A DNA stretch of 64,000 nucleotides from positions 170,001-234,000 of the forward strand of contig JACVVK020000449.1 of assembly GCA_018292915.2 (NCBI GenBank), read 5' to 3'. Position 1 is the stretch's first letter. Every line of letters starts with the position of its first letter. This document shows positions 52,705-64,000 of this stretch, piece by piece. Under the pieces are notes generated by a model. The model was not told where the DNA came from, searched no databases, and saw only the letters and a list, made by a program, of their open reading frames with translations. The stretch is from Batillaria attramentaria (Eukaryota; Mollusca; Gastropoda; Batillariidae). The translations under genes were made by a program, and so were the position numbers.

Positions 52705-53639
52705 TAAGGGCCAGTACTGTACTTACTTAGAGGGAGGGGGGGGAGAGCGAGAGAAAGCACTGTCGTCTGGAAATTAAGGCTGGTGGGTTTCTTCTTCTTG
52801 CTTTCTCAGTGTCCGGTTCTTTTGCAGTATGTCTGCGTCCTTGTGTGTGAATGCTTGTCCCTTCTGAAAACAGGAGACGGAAATTGCTTTTGTGAGATAC
52901 AGCTGAAAGGTTGTGTGGACCCCAAGGTGTAAATCGCTCAGTCAAGAGTTTAGACTGTTGATTACGCTACACGTTGCGTTGCATTGCGTTGCGTTGCGAA
53001 ATATTTCTGTATATAATGTAATGTTACAATTTTAGTGCTGCACTGTTTAACCATTCCTTATGTACAGTTGTGATTTTGCTGTTTTGTGGTGTCATGCAAG
53101 GTACGGAATCAGATTTCCTTTGCTCCTAGTCTTACATATGATTTTTTCATGTATATTTTTGCATTTTGGTCTGTTTGGAAATGGCAGGTTATAAGGAGCG
53201 TTTGTGCGTGCACACACAGTCCACGGTTTTGTCTCACGTCACACATTTTGTACTATATACATGGATTCTCCGTACTTTGTAAGGGTTCTCTTATCACTGA
53301 CCACATGCCCGTCAAATCAGGCAAGAGTAACTCCTGTTTCTTTATTTAAAGGAGAACACTGACAAAATGCGCAACATGCACTGTTGCCTGATTGTCTGCC
53401 CCTGACCTGGAGGAACTGGTTCACATCAAGTTCACTTCACACAAGTGATAGACAGGGTACACACGGCAGTTGGCAGAATTCAGAGATGTCACTTTCCACT
53501 AGGAATACCCTGTGCTATTTTTACATCAGGTCAAGTTGTGTGAACACCCGTGACACTGTGTGTGAATTAGCAAGCTGAGGAAACAGGGTAGGTCTGGCCC
53601 GCCCCTGTCAGCGAAAGGGGTATAACTTTTGACATATAT

Positions 53640-53790
53640 ACATATATAGAATAGGAACAAAGGCATCGCTAAAGCCGAAAACGTGCGCTCAATCAGATCA
53701 ATTTGAAAGTAGGGGAAGTAAGTAAAGCTGAGAGCGCTCCCTAGATCTAGGAGGTGTGTGCTTTGTATGCCATTGGACAAGTCCGCCTTG

Positions 53791-53822
<32 letters not shown>
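53640..53822 (-). repeat. second copy of the (TA)n-flanked segment found beside the hammerhead
   Basis: On the minus strand this repeats the segment at 24146-24310 (GGGCAAGGCGGACTTGTCC ... TTGTTCCTATTC), again flanked by TA dinucleotides. No hammerhead core is present in this copy. Confidence 0.6.
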
Positions 53823-53826
<4 letters not shown>

Positions 53827-54534
53827 CACTACTTAAATCTGGCAGTTTTCACATTTCTGACGAGTATTGACAAGAAGCTGATGTACACGGCTTTGCCCAG
53901 GCTGAAGATGTGATGTGTAGTAAGTGCTTTCTGGTCTCCGTAAGGCGCTACGTGGTGGAAAAGGAGATTAAACTCTGATTTTTCCAAGATTTTTTTCTCA
54001 CCGTATTTCCAGGTACCCCTGAGAACAGCCACCAACTTTAATCGTGATATGAGAACTCAAAATTGTGTTTCCTAGTCTGCCTGTTTGGTGATTGTTGTAT
54101 TTTACCCCTGCTATGTCGCTCTCTTGGTGCCATCGCAGAGAAGACACGGGATACAACAGGATACAACTCCAATACTTTATTAACAGAAGATGCATGGAGA
54201 ACAAATTCATGAAAGAAGAACCCAGAACGCTGTGCAGGGCTGCTTATTATATACTAAACAGGTCAGATCTAGAACATTCTTCAATGTACTGGCAAGTTCA
54301 AAATCTTTCCAAGGTGACGTAATCTACTGACGTTACTGCACCAACGTTCTGGGATGGTGTAGAAATTTCCGTAAATGCTGTGGCTTTTCGCAATCTCTAC
54401 AGCAGTGATGCATAGGTGGTGCAGAAAGGTTAAACTCTGATTTTCCTTATTTTTTCCGCCACCACGAGCCCAGGGTTCTTCTGAGTACACCCGCCAATTT
54501 TAATCACTGTGTGGGAGGATTTATCTCACACACA

Positions 54535-54576
<42 letters not shown>

Positions 54577-55579
54577 TCATTTATATCTATAGATTGCTCA
54601 GTGGGGAAATATGTTCCTGCAGAACTCAGGTGGTACGAATTGTGTTCAAAACCCTGTTTTGGACAATTGTTTATTGACTGCACAGAATAGTCATGTATGG
54701 TACTGATGTGAATTGGGTCACTCTCCTTTCATTGCTGCTGACTGAGACTACACTTGTCGACTTGATATATATATATATATGTACAGGCGTTTGCTTACCA
54801 ACACCACCAGGGTGCGTAAACTTGAGTTTTTGAGTTGGATTATGATTAGAAAGAAAACAAAACTGGTGGATTTCAAAGCAGGGTTGCTGCATGTTTTGGC
54901 TTGAGTTTATTTGATTGGTATTTGGCACAGGTCCTCGACTTCTGATTGGATACATCTGCACTTTAGAGTAATGACATAATTATGTATGTTGCACATCTTG
55001 TTTTGGTTCACATTTCTTTGGAGTTTCAGCTTTTTTTTTATTTTTCCCCCTCTCCTTTGTCTTTTGTTGTTTTTGTCTTTTGGTTTTTGTGTTTGTTGTT
55101 GTTAAAGGGACAATATCGAGACTTGGATGCTGCAAGGGAGGAAACTGTGTTTGTATGGGAACAGAATCACATTACAGATCCCAACACAGCAGCAAAAACA
55201 AAAAACAAAACAAAAAAAAACAAAAAATGAAAGGGAGGTGGGGGGGGGGGGGGGGGGAGGGGATCTAGATTTTGTTCCCTTGATTTCTATTTTGCACTGC
55301 TGCAGTCAGTACATGTGCTTGTGATTTGTGTGTGTGTGTGTGTGCACATCTTTTCCAACAGAAAACAGTGCTTCATACAAATGTTTGTGCCATATATATA
55401 TATACTAGTTGGCTGGGGTTTTGTTGTTGTTTTCCTTCACAATTTTTGGTCATGGGCATTTCTTGAATGTGAACGGATGGATTGTTTCTAATCAGATCAG
55501 GTATCTTTCCTTTCTTTGCGTTTCTGTGTATCTTTTGTGTGTCTTCAGGCTAACCAGTACATTTTTTCTTGCTACTCAA

Positions 55580-55685
55580 ACTGTTCACTGGCTGCAGTGG
55601 TATTCCTCCCAGGGTGTAATCGGAAGCTGGGGCAAGTTTTGTTATGTATGTGGATGAGGGTGATGCTGCTATGGAGGTCAGTTCA
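55580..55685 (-). mobile_element. SINE-A tail fragment, inverted
   Basis: It matches the inverted tail (CAGTGGTATTCCTCCCAGG ... GATGCTGCTATGGAGGTC). 3' flank of MAN2A. Confidence 0.55.
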
Positions 55686-55888
55686 CTCTTTCATGACAGG
55701 TAGTTTTGCAGTGTGATGTGAGATGTTGGCGATGCTCAAATATGAGTCTGTTCAAGCATTACTTGTGCAACAGAATATATACTGACCCCATAGCAGGAAT
55801 TGCATGTGATAACATATGCTCAGTGCAATTGTGTATCACCAAAAAACTCTTTCTGCCATTTCACAGGGTTGTCCTTACCATCATGATA

Positions 55889-55943
<55 letters not shown>

Positions 55944-57661
55944 ATGAATGAATGAATGAATGAAGCTTCATTTTACATCATTAAAATAATTTTTAGCTGA
56001 GAGAGAGTGAAGCAAGCTTTATTTCATAGTGGGGGGAAAAAAAAAGAAGAGGTGAAGAAAGAGAGCTGGACAAGATCAAACTCCAAAATTGATGAGTAGA
56101 GTAGTGGACTCTCACTGCAAGCAAAGCTCTACAGTTTTTCCTGGAATTGTGACCCCAACATCCCCTCCCCCACCCCACCCCACCCCACCCCAAGTCCTAG
56201 GGGGTTGCAACCCAAATTTTCTGAAAGGGGCAATCAAGTCGGAGAGTGGGAACAAAACCATAAGGAGAAACGAATAAACAAAATACCCCCCTAAAATTAC
56301 CCCCCCCCTCCCCCCCCCCCCCAAAAAAACTCCCCCCAAAAAACAACAATAAAAACAAACAGCTAGTTGGAGAATTGTATGAAAAGAATCCTTGTTCAGG
56401 AAAAGCAATATATTTTGTGGCATCTATTTCATTGTAGCTAGTCTTAAAGCTATAGAGTCAGTTAACATTTAAAAGCAAAAATTTGGGTATAAATGGCTTA
56501 ACTGCACTTCAGGCAACAAGTCTCCCTCATAATAATACATGTAAATATTTTCCTACGAATATAAATGTTGAATTGTATTTCAGTATTATTTAAAAACAAA
56601 GATGTAAATAAACTAATCTGTATTATATGTGTTCGTGGCAGCTGAACCATCAAGTGGGGAGTTTCTGCAGGTTTGCTTGCAGCGAAATTTTCTTTGTCTG
56701 AAAGCTGTGTCACTGCTGTGCTGCACTGGTATTTAAGTTCTGCATTTAATGGAGTTTTTGTTCTGGAAAATCTGGAAAAAAAAAAGAAGAAATCTATGCC
56801 CATAAATCTTGCACAAATGAACATACTTCGATGGCTGAAAAGACAGTGAAGCACATTTGACATCATGTGTAACTGTTAAAATGACATACCCTGTCACTCA
56901 CATTTGACTTCATATAATTATATATACATGTGTAACTCCTGAGAATGACATACCCCGTCAATTGCGGGCAGGCAAATTCTATTTTGACAATAGCTTAAGA
57001 TGGAATATGATTACATTAAACTGTGACCGTCTCTTGTGGATTTTTGTCAGATTTTTTTTCCCCCCACTTCAGTGGGTGTGGGGGAGGGGGGGGGGGCTAT
57101 TTCAGAACATTTTACTGTCATATCACTATGGCTGCTTGTTCGGGAAGAAAAGCCTTTTATATTTCTAGTCTTGAGTCAAACTTGTGAATTGCACAATGTA
57201 GTTTTTCTTCAGCTAGCTTAAAAACCACATGAAGCAAAGTACATGAATTGTACAAGTCATTTCCCAACCATCATACAACTAGTGTTAAATGTGTTGGATT
57301 AGCATGGTCTGCTTAAGGGTCTCTGGGAGCTAGGTTTCTTCAATTCAGACCCGACTACCATAATATTGAAAATGGTTTTTTGGGTTTTTTTGGGTTTTTT
57401 TTGGTTGTTGCTCACACAAACACCATTCTGCTTAGTTATCCTCGTAAATTATCCTGTTATAACACTTTCAAATTTTTAGTATGTGTCACATCAGAAGCTT
57501 TATGTATGTCTCTGCTTCTAAATGTCATGCATGAGTGAAAACTCAGGTTTCCCTTGAATTTAATAATCATTCTATCACGGTTCATATTGTTTTGGGTGTG
57601 TGTTTGTGTGTTCTTCATAACTGAGAATTTGGTGCACTTGATTCATGTTCCTGCTGTTTGC

Positions 57662-57667
57662 AATAAA
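57662..57667 (+). terminator. candidate poly(A) signal AATAAA with downstream GU-rich tract
   Basis: AATAAA is followed about 35 bp later by an uninterrupted (GT)n run (about 57700-57755) that could act as the downstream GU-rich element. It could end a long MAN2A transcript; no transcript evidence is available. Confidence 0.35.
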
Positions 57668-57696
57668 ACCTGTTGGTGAAATCATTCAGCATGTTC

Positions 57697-57699
<3 letters not shown>

Positions 57700-57756
<57 letters not shown>
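57700..57756 (+). repeat. (GT)n microsatellite
   Basis: Uninterrupted GT, about 35 bp after the candidate poly(A) signal. Confidence 0.97.
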
Positions 57757-57758
<2 letters not shown>

Positions 57759-58764
57759 ACATGTACGTCTTAGAGAGAGAGAGAGTGAGAAACTACTGGC
57801 AGAGGTGGTCAGATAGTGTTCAGGACCACAGTGGTCAATCAGGCTCCTGGTCAAGTGAAATAAGGGGGCCAAAGAAAAGGGCAAGTTCCCCCCCCCCCCC
57901 CAAAAAAAATGAAGGTGTGAAGCACCAAGGGTTCTTTTTGCTGTTGGTTTGTATTTTGTTTTGTTCTTGTTTATTGCTGTCTTGGAAGGGGGGGGGGGGG
58001 ATTCTACTTGGATTTTCACCCTAACATACAATAAGCAGTCTAGTCTGGTCATACCTAGAGCAGAAAAGACCTATATCAGATATAACATCCGACTATTCTC
58101 AACCTCTATATGTTCGATGTACAAAGAAGTAAAACGTGTTCATTATTTTAACCAGATAGATTTTTTAAATTTTAATATATTTACACCTTGTTTTATTGTC
58201 TTCATCAGGCTAAAATAAAAAGGGTTTTATTTTAGTCTGACGAAGAAGTACTTTGATTAGCCGCTAAATAGTCTGTTGCTTGCGCGGCGTTAAGCCCTGA
58301 ATAACTAACCGTCTGTCTGATTGGCCAAAGTGGGAGTAAAAGCCCAAAGGCCACCCCTCACCCATGTTACAACCTCAGATCGGAGTTGACTACGGCTCTG
58401 CCCATCTAGCGTTCTGACATGCCCTTGACCGGAATGCATGCAACTTCAGTGAGCGTGTGTCATGTGTGTGTGTGCGTGTCATACGTGTGTGTGCCCGAGT
58501 TTTGTTATCACTGTTGCTTCCTTGGTTCACAGATTGCCCCTTAGTGTTACCGCACTACTCAAATAAAGAGGAGAAGATTCAATACAACACAATGCACCTA
58601 ACTGCACACTTCATTCGTAAATCTGACATCCTGTCCCCCAAGCCCTCTTCCTCCAGGCACACTGTCAAACGTTATACATGTAATCAAACTTTCTCTCCCA
58701 GTCATTTGCAGTGTGTCAACAAATGGTTACTTCTTCAGTTTCCCGAATTCTTAAAAAGCATCAA

Positions 58765-58851
58765 CTTCCGGTGAACAGAATTCAATTTCCGGTATTGTCT
58801 CCAACCCGGCGAAGCTACATTTGAGGTGGTTTCTTCACGCACAGGGCAACG
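58765..58851 (+). promoter_or_regulatory. candidate promoter and 5' UTR of the small membrane-protein gene
   Basis: Two ETS-like sites (CTTCCGG at 58765-58771, TTTCCGG at 58786-58792) lie 60-90 bp upstream of the start codon, as in many TATA-less animal promoters. An in-frame TGA at 58822-58824 blocks N-terminal extension. Confidence 0.45.
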
Positions 58852-58939
58852 ATGGTGGAGTTTGGATCAGGACCTGTGAAAGAAAACATCGACAACACGG
58901 TGTTCATTATCCCTGGTATAATCATCGTCGTCTTAGTAG
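58852..58939 (+). CDS. small membrane-protein gene, exon 1
   Basis: It encodes MVEFGSGPVKENIDNTVF, then most of the hydrophobic helix. Donor GTGAGA at 58940. Confidence 0.65.
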
Positions 58940-61900
58940 GTGAGAATCTCGACAAAAAACAGCAAAATCGTTATGCTTCCATATGTTGACGACTAATCTG
59001 TCACTTGGTACTGTGTGAAGTGTCGTCCTTTGCAGCCTTTCCTGGCAAAATCTGTCAATATATTTTTTGTGTGTGTGTGTGTGAAGCAGTATTTGTGTCT
59101 TCAACCAGGTACGCAGAAGGGGTTTGACAGCCATTTTTGTTATTACTTATTCATTTTAGTTGTACGTTTGCATGAAGAACATTTGAGGCAGCTGTGTCAC
59201 TTATCAGTAAACTGGCCACTCCTCCTTCCGTTGTCAACAATTAGCGGGCTGATCGTCATGACGACAAGAGGGGAGAGAGGGATGGGAGGTGGAGGAGGAA
59301 CCTGCTCAGTGAACTTAAACGTATACCAAAATTAAAATTCAAAGTGGATATATCCATTGACTACTTTGCACAGATTGATGTGTCTTGAATTTGCTCTAGG
59401 GACACACTGTTCAGGAACAAACACAAAAAATACAATCTCATCTCTGTCTCATACGCAGTAAATCCCCTCCCCCCCCCCCCCACCTCTCCCTCAGTTATTC
59501 GTGTGAGACTGTTCCTACCCCATACTGATCCATTTTCTAACCACCTGTAACAACTTTGCTTTTGTGAGATGGACAACTTTGGTCTCTGCTGAGTTGTTTA
59601 CCTATGAATGAAACATGCTAACACTTTTCGTATGTTGTTTGGGATTTCACAGCAAAAGTCATCAAGCTTGAATAAAATACTTGCTTATAATATATTAAAC
59701 GTTTTTTAGTACAAGTTTAAATGCATTTGAATACACAAAGCATACATGTGTACAATAAAGGTCAACCTACCGGTATCCCCAGTGCTAGCCTTCACATCAA
59801 TCACTCACCTTTCAGAGACACTGCTGACAACAATGCCCAAGGCTGTGGTTAGTTACTGTCAACTGTGAGTAAATCATGTAGCAGAAGCATCCTGCCATAC
59901 AATGACACAACACAAAAGTCCATGACGTCATTTGGTGGGAAAGGGGGTGATTTCAAGATGACATTGACATAATGGTCATGTTTTGCCATCACTTGGGCAA
60001 GAGAGGTACTGTAGGCTTGTGTTGCACCAGGCCAAAGTACACAACTGCACGAGGTCTCAAAATGCCTATGTATTTCCTATTAGCTTCAGGCATCATAGTC
60101 ACCCCTAAAAATGCTTCCATCTACAAACAAAAATTACCATGCACAGACTATTCAAGGGCACGCACCTGACAGGAGTTTTAAAAAAATTTAAATGTCTCCT
60201 TTCAGCTCAGGCCTCACTGGAGTAATGCTAGTCTAATTTCTGTTTAGGCCAGAAAGCCGCTTGGTCCAAATCCGCTGGCGTTGCTGTGGCTGTTCTCCAG
60301 TGCAAAAAGTCCCAGCTTCACTGGCAGCTTGCCTCTTGTTGCGGCCCCCTGCCTGGCATGCACCTTGGGCTACAAAGTACTAAAATCACGAAAATCACAC
60401 TTTTTCCTGACAACAATAATCATTACAAACTAGCACACTGGTTGAACAGGGTTCCCCAAATTGATACTGCACTTGACCCCACGGTCAAGACCTTGCACTA
60501 GTCGCAGGCCAGTCAGACCCTTTACTAAGCATAATAAAGGCTTAGCAAAATAAACCAAAAAGAAAAAAAAGATGAGGGTGCCTAAAAGCCATTCATGATC
60601 TACCAAGGTGATGGTGGTAGGGGAAAAAGGACGAAATTCTCAAATGCTAGTGTCACTGTAATTGTGCAGTTTTGTCATATCCATTGGCAACCATGGAACT
60701 TCAGTTTGCCACCCCTGATGTTGCATACCCATCCTTTCCTGCTCTGCATCATCTTTGCCTCTTCTTTTCTCTTTTTTTTAAATAAACTAAAAGACATGAT
60801 TTTTATTTTTATTTTTTTTTTTTTTTGCTGCCCCAACTCTTCGCCAGCTCCAGTGGTGTTCCTCCCAGGTAATGGGTGGAATCCACGGAGGGCTCGGAAG
60901 CTGGGACAATTTTTATTATGCATGATGATGGAGATGAGGATGATGGTAACATGATGCTATGGAGGTCCGTGTGGTTTGGGACTGCGGGACAGGACCGCAC
61001 TCCTCGCTTCCTGTCATAAATATCCCGGCATTAACCAGGCCCGGGAACTACGGCACCTGCGGCCGTGTAATCATCCACATCATAAGACGTGTCATACCAA
61101 GAGAAGCACCCCCAAAGTCGCACCCTTGAAGTGGGTGAAACTCGGCTGTGTGGCAACAGCCTCCCCATTGGGTCCATAGCACACCCGCTCTGGGTAGGAG
61201 CCGACCTAGGTAGGAAAAATCCCGCTTGACTCGGCTGGGACTCGAACCCGGGTCTCCCGGTCCATGATCCGAAGTGCTAACCACTACACTACGGGGGCCG
61301 GTAAGACATGATTTTTAATAGCTGTCCTCTGTTCTCCTTTACTTGACAGCATCAACATAAAAACAAACAAACAAAAACTATGTATGTATCCAGTGTTCAT
61401 TATTATGCACATTTAAACGCGTCGTTTACGCAGAGATTTCAGAATGTGACGCAGGGTTTCGGGCTGTGCGTCCTTGTGACGAAGGGTTTTCAAGACTTGA
61501 AAACCGAAAGTAAAACAACACACCTCATACGGTCGCTGGAATTGGAAACAACAGAGAATTATGTGCCCTAATGCTGAGTTTTCCAATTCATGAAGCACTT
61601 GTCATCTCTGACAATGGTGTAAACAATGGGTCCGGTCGAAGCAAGATTTTCGTACAGTTGGGTCTGACCCTTTGATTTTATAAAAGGACCCTCAGAATTT
61701 GACAGAGAGGGTCAAAGTGATCCTCAGTTTTGAAAGCTGTAAGGAACACTGTGTACTGCGGGTATTAAAAAAAGAGAGAAGTGCACCGGCCCCCGTAGTG
61801 TAGTGGTTAGCACTTCGGACCATGGACCGGGAGACCCGGGTTCGAATCCCAGCCGAGACAAGCGGGATTTTTCCTACCTAGGTCGGCTCCTACCCAGAGC

Positions 61901-63746
61901 GGGTGTGCTATGGGCCCAATGGGGAGGCTGTTGCCACACAGCCGAGCTTCACCCACTTCACGGGTGCGACTTTGGGGGTGCTTCCCTTGGCATGACACGT
62001 CTTATGATGTGGATGATTACACGGCCGGCACCGCAGGTGCCGTAGTTCCCGGGCCTGGTGAACGCCGGGATATTTATGACAGGAAGCGTGGAATGCGGCC
62101 CTGTCCCGCAGTCCCAAACCACATGGACCTCCATAGCATCATCTTACCATCATCCTCATCTCCATCATCATGCATAATAAAAATTGCCCCAGCCTTCGAG
62201 CCCTCTGTGGATTCCACCCATGACCTGGGAGGAACACCACTGGAGCTGGCAAAAAGAGTTGGGGCAGCAAAAAAAAAAAAAAAAAAAAAGAGAAGTAGAG
62301 GAAGAGGAGAGAGGCAAACACTAAAAAAAAAAAAAAAAGAAAAGAATACCTTATGTCTCCACGTCTGTCTAGCTGTGATGTTGAGATGTACGTGTAGTAC
62401 TAGGACCTCGTACAACAGAATGATCAGTGGTTTCTGTGTCAGCGGGTTACCGCCAGTTCCCAGTGTCCCAGCGAGCCGCTTATCATCCTGAGTTTTCAGC
62501 ATATGGCCAGCTCAGGTTGTGCCCCACCCTCCTGTAGGAAAATCCGCGATAACTTCTGTAATCATTGTTTTATGGCTGGATCATGTAGTTGCCTCCACAC
62601 CACACTACCCTTTTTTGACAAGTCCTGAGTAAACATTCAGCACATGAATTCTGCAGCCATCCCCCCCCCCCCCCCCCCCCCCCCCTGCAATCTGGCATAA
62701 CTAAATGAGCAATACACTGGCATAATTATATTGATCTTCTTGCCCCCCCCCCCCCCCCCACACACACACACTTGAAAAAAATGATATTCATAATAATTAG
62801 TTGCACTAGTTTTTACACCCTCTCTTTCAAATTCAGATGGTGATTATGTAAAATCAATGTCTAGTGGTTAAGAGACTTGTCACCAGTGCGAGAGGTCAGG
62901 GGTTCGAGTCCCACTCGGGGGCAAAGAATTTTTCCTTCTCGTATGTGGCACCGATCATTCAGGTCGATCATCGGGGGTTCTCTCCAGGTACTCCGGCTTC
63001 CTCCCCCTCTGCTTTGGAAATGTTCAGCCCACAAAATTTGAAAAAATCTAAATTCCGAAACTTAAATAGCTGAGCTGACCCTTCGCACCACATAAGGTGC
63101 AGTGACTCCTGCATGTCCTAGGTTTATATTGCCCCGTAGACCAGTTTGCATCCTATGTCCAACTTACATTTTTGTTTTTTTCATGTAGTGCAGGCACACT
63201 CAGCCGCGAATTAGTCTTTGTGGCTTGCGCAGCTTTAAGCCCTAAAAACTCACTCACTCACTCACTCACCCTTCACACCACATGATTGTGATGTGTTTAT
63301 GTCCAGTGTGTGAGAGAATGTGTGTGATTCACATGAGCGTGCGTGTTGGGTTCAGTTCACGGCGCTTTGAGTTGATCATGAAACTGAGTAAAGCGCCTAT
63401 ACAATACTCATTATTATTATTATTATTATATCTGCGTCTGATTTTGAAATGTCTGCGTAAACGACACACATATATATCATCATATGTGCATAATAAGGAT
63501 CACTGATAATTTACATTATTCCAAAACATGACAGGGAAACTGTCGGAGTCATCGAGAGCTGATGCATGATCTCATAAAAATTAACATATATATATGCACA
63601 AGAGAGGAAGAGAGCAAACCTCAGATTGTAACAATATACAAGCAGAGTGGAAAATAAAATAAACATGACAGGGCTCTGTGGTTTTTCATTTCCCCGCAGG
63701 TGTCCTAGTCGTGACTGGCAACAGCTGTGTCAAGACGAAGGTGTAG
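58852..63746 (+). CDS. 44-residue single-pass membrane protein (two exons), unrecognised
   Basis: Exon 1 (58852-58939) has a strong start context (A at -3, G at +4). It encodes a short acidic/polar N-terminus followed by VFIIPGIIIVVLV and ends in phase 1 at GTGAGA. Exon 2 (63700-63746) follows a CCCCGCAG acceptor and continues the hydrophobic helix (GVLVVTG), ending NSCVKTKV before TAG. The phases match and the transmembrane segment runs through the junction, which supports pairing. The last three residues, TKV, fit a class I PDZ ligand (S/T-x-hydrophobic), and a Cys near the membrane could be acylated. AATAAA at 63758-63763 follows the stop. The topology (N-terminus outside or lumenal, basic tail cytosolic) follows the positive-inside rule. 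No known family was recognised. Confidence 0.65.
60049..60530 (+). repeat. dispersed repeat F, copy 2
   Basis: Diverged but collinear with 30057-30530. It lies in the intron of the small membrane-protein gene. Confidence 0.7.
60827..61302 (-). mobile_element. SINE-A, full length, inverted, 15-bp TSD
   Basis: A T-rich start (the poly-A of the minus strand) through to the inverted head GGGGGCCGGT. Target-site duplication AAGACATGATTTTTA at 60791-60805 and 61303-61317. Confidence 0.9.
61785..62289 (+). mobile_element. SINE-A, full length
   Basis: Complete head, body, CATCAT module and poly-A. The flanks GAGAGAAGTGC and GAGAAGTAG suggest a slightly diverged target-site duplication. Confidence 0.85.
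62862..63430 (+). mobile_element. SINE-C interrupted by another repeat
   Basis: Head and first body part run to about 63095 and resume at about 63268 (CCCTTCACACCACATGATTG) to (ATT)n. The 170-bp interruption carries GCTTGCGCAGCTTTAAGCCC and (CTCA)n, a separate repeat. Confidence 0.75.
63700..63746 (+). CDS. small membrane-protein gene, exon 2 with stop
   Basis: Phase 1 start completes a Gly codon, then VLVVTGNSCVKTKV and TAG. The acceptor is preceded by a T-rich tract. Confidence 0.65.
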
Positions 63747-63757
63747 TTTATGTGGGG

Positions 63758-63763
63758 AATAAA
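63758..63763 (+). terminator. poly(A) signal AATAAA
   Basis: It lies 12 bp after the stop codon of the 44-residue ORF, within a compact 3' UTR followed by AT-rich sequence. A second near-match (AAATAATT) follows. Confidence 0.5.
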
Positions 63764-64000
63764 TTTGTAGAAAAATAATTTTGATATTATCTAAACGCAC
63801 ATGTTCCAAGCTTACTAGCATTCTCAAAAGACAACTTTTGTACAGTTGCATTTGTATGCTCGGTAAAGTCTGTCGAAAGTCTTAGTATATATTCTCAATG
63901 ATCAGGCATACAACAGTGCTGTGGAAAACATTCATTTCCAGCGAATGTGTTTTACTTTAATCTGTGCATCAGAAGCGGTCACTTGGGGCAAAATTCAGCA

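Larger units (their letters stand above)
48986..57690 (+). other. MAN2A 3' flank; possible very long 3' UTR
   Basis: No coding exon is visible. SINE-B (49289-49445), a LINE fragment (50050-50245), a 68-G tract, a TTAA hairpin (51303-51394) and a Harbinger-like MITE (52312-52704) fill the first 4 kb. From 53 to 57.6 kb the sequence is T-rich and less repeat-dense. The best polyadenylation signal is at 57662, but nearer AATAAA hexamers (50367, 56606) are alternatives. Confidence 0.35.
58940..63699 (+). other. intron of the small membrane-protein gene (4.8 kb)
   Basis: It contains repeat F (60049-60530), two SINE-A copies in opposite orientations (60827-61302 and 61785-62289), poly-C tracts and an interrupted SINE-C (62862-63430). 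No coding exon was recognised. Confidence 0.6.

Noticed and set aside
1..64000. CRISPR array, prokaryotic operon or viral genome
   Set aside because: No regularly spaced short repeats with unique spacers, and no compact gene order. Spliced genes and animal repeats explain the window.

Overview
This window is animal nuclear DNA, most likely from a marine lophotrochozoan such as a gastropod mollusc. The taxon is inferred from gene-family resemblance and repeat style only. The evidence for an animal genome is small exons with GT/AG borders, very abundant (GT)n, (GA)n and poly-G/C tracts, several tRNA-headed SINE families and many cut-and-paste MITEs. No prokaryotic or viral gene organisation is visible.

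Three protein-coding genes can be supported. (1) On the minus strand, the 5' half of a PRUNE1-like DHH-family phosphoesterase: coding exons at 12316-12357, 6643-6747 and 4884-5170, plus a likely leader exon near 14791-14950. The rest should lie beyond base 1. (2) On the plus strand, a complete Golgi alpha-mannosidase II (MAN2A, GH38) gene with 22 coding exons from 15499 to 48985. The joined exons stay in frame for 1178 codons plus a stop and keep the zinc ligands, nucleophile and acid/base residues. (3) On the plus strand, a two-exon gene for a 44-residue single-pass membrane protein (58852-58939 and 63700-63746) with a polyadenylation signal.

PRUNE1 and MAN2A start head to head about 0.55 kb apart (14950-15498), so they probably share a promoter region. 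MAN2A acts in N-glycan trimming. PRUNE is a cytosolic phosphoesterase. No functional link between them is implied.

The rest of the window is repeats. There are four tRNA-derived SINE families, called A to D here, some with target-site duplications up to 16 bp. LINE fragments lie at 38290-38596 and about 50050-50245. Also present are hAT-like pieces, PIF/Harbinger-like MITEs (one keeping an N-terminal transposase fragment), TTAA-flanked piggyBac-like MITEs, hairpin elements, and a degenerate array with a period of about 185 bp in MAN2A intron 1.

The most striking observation is a contiguous sequence at 23918-23961 in MAN2A intron 1 that fits a complete type I hammerhead ribozyme. Other points of note are a (GT)24 tract directly abutting the 3' splice site of MAN2A exon 2, which is an in-frame-skippable exon, and the unannotated-looking 44-residue membrane protein.
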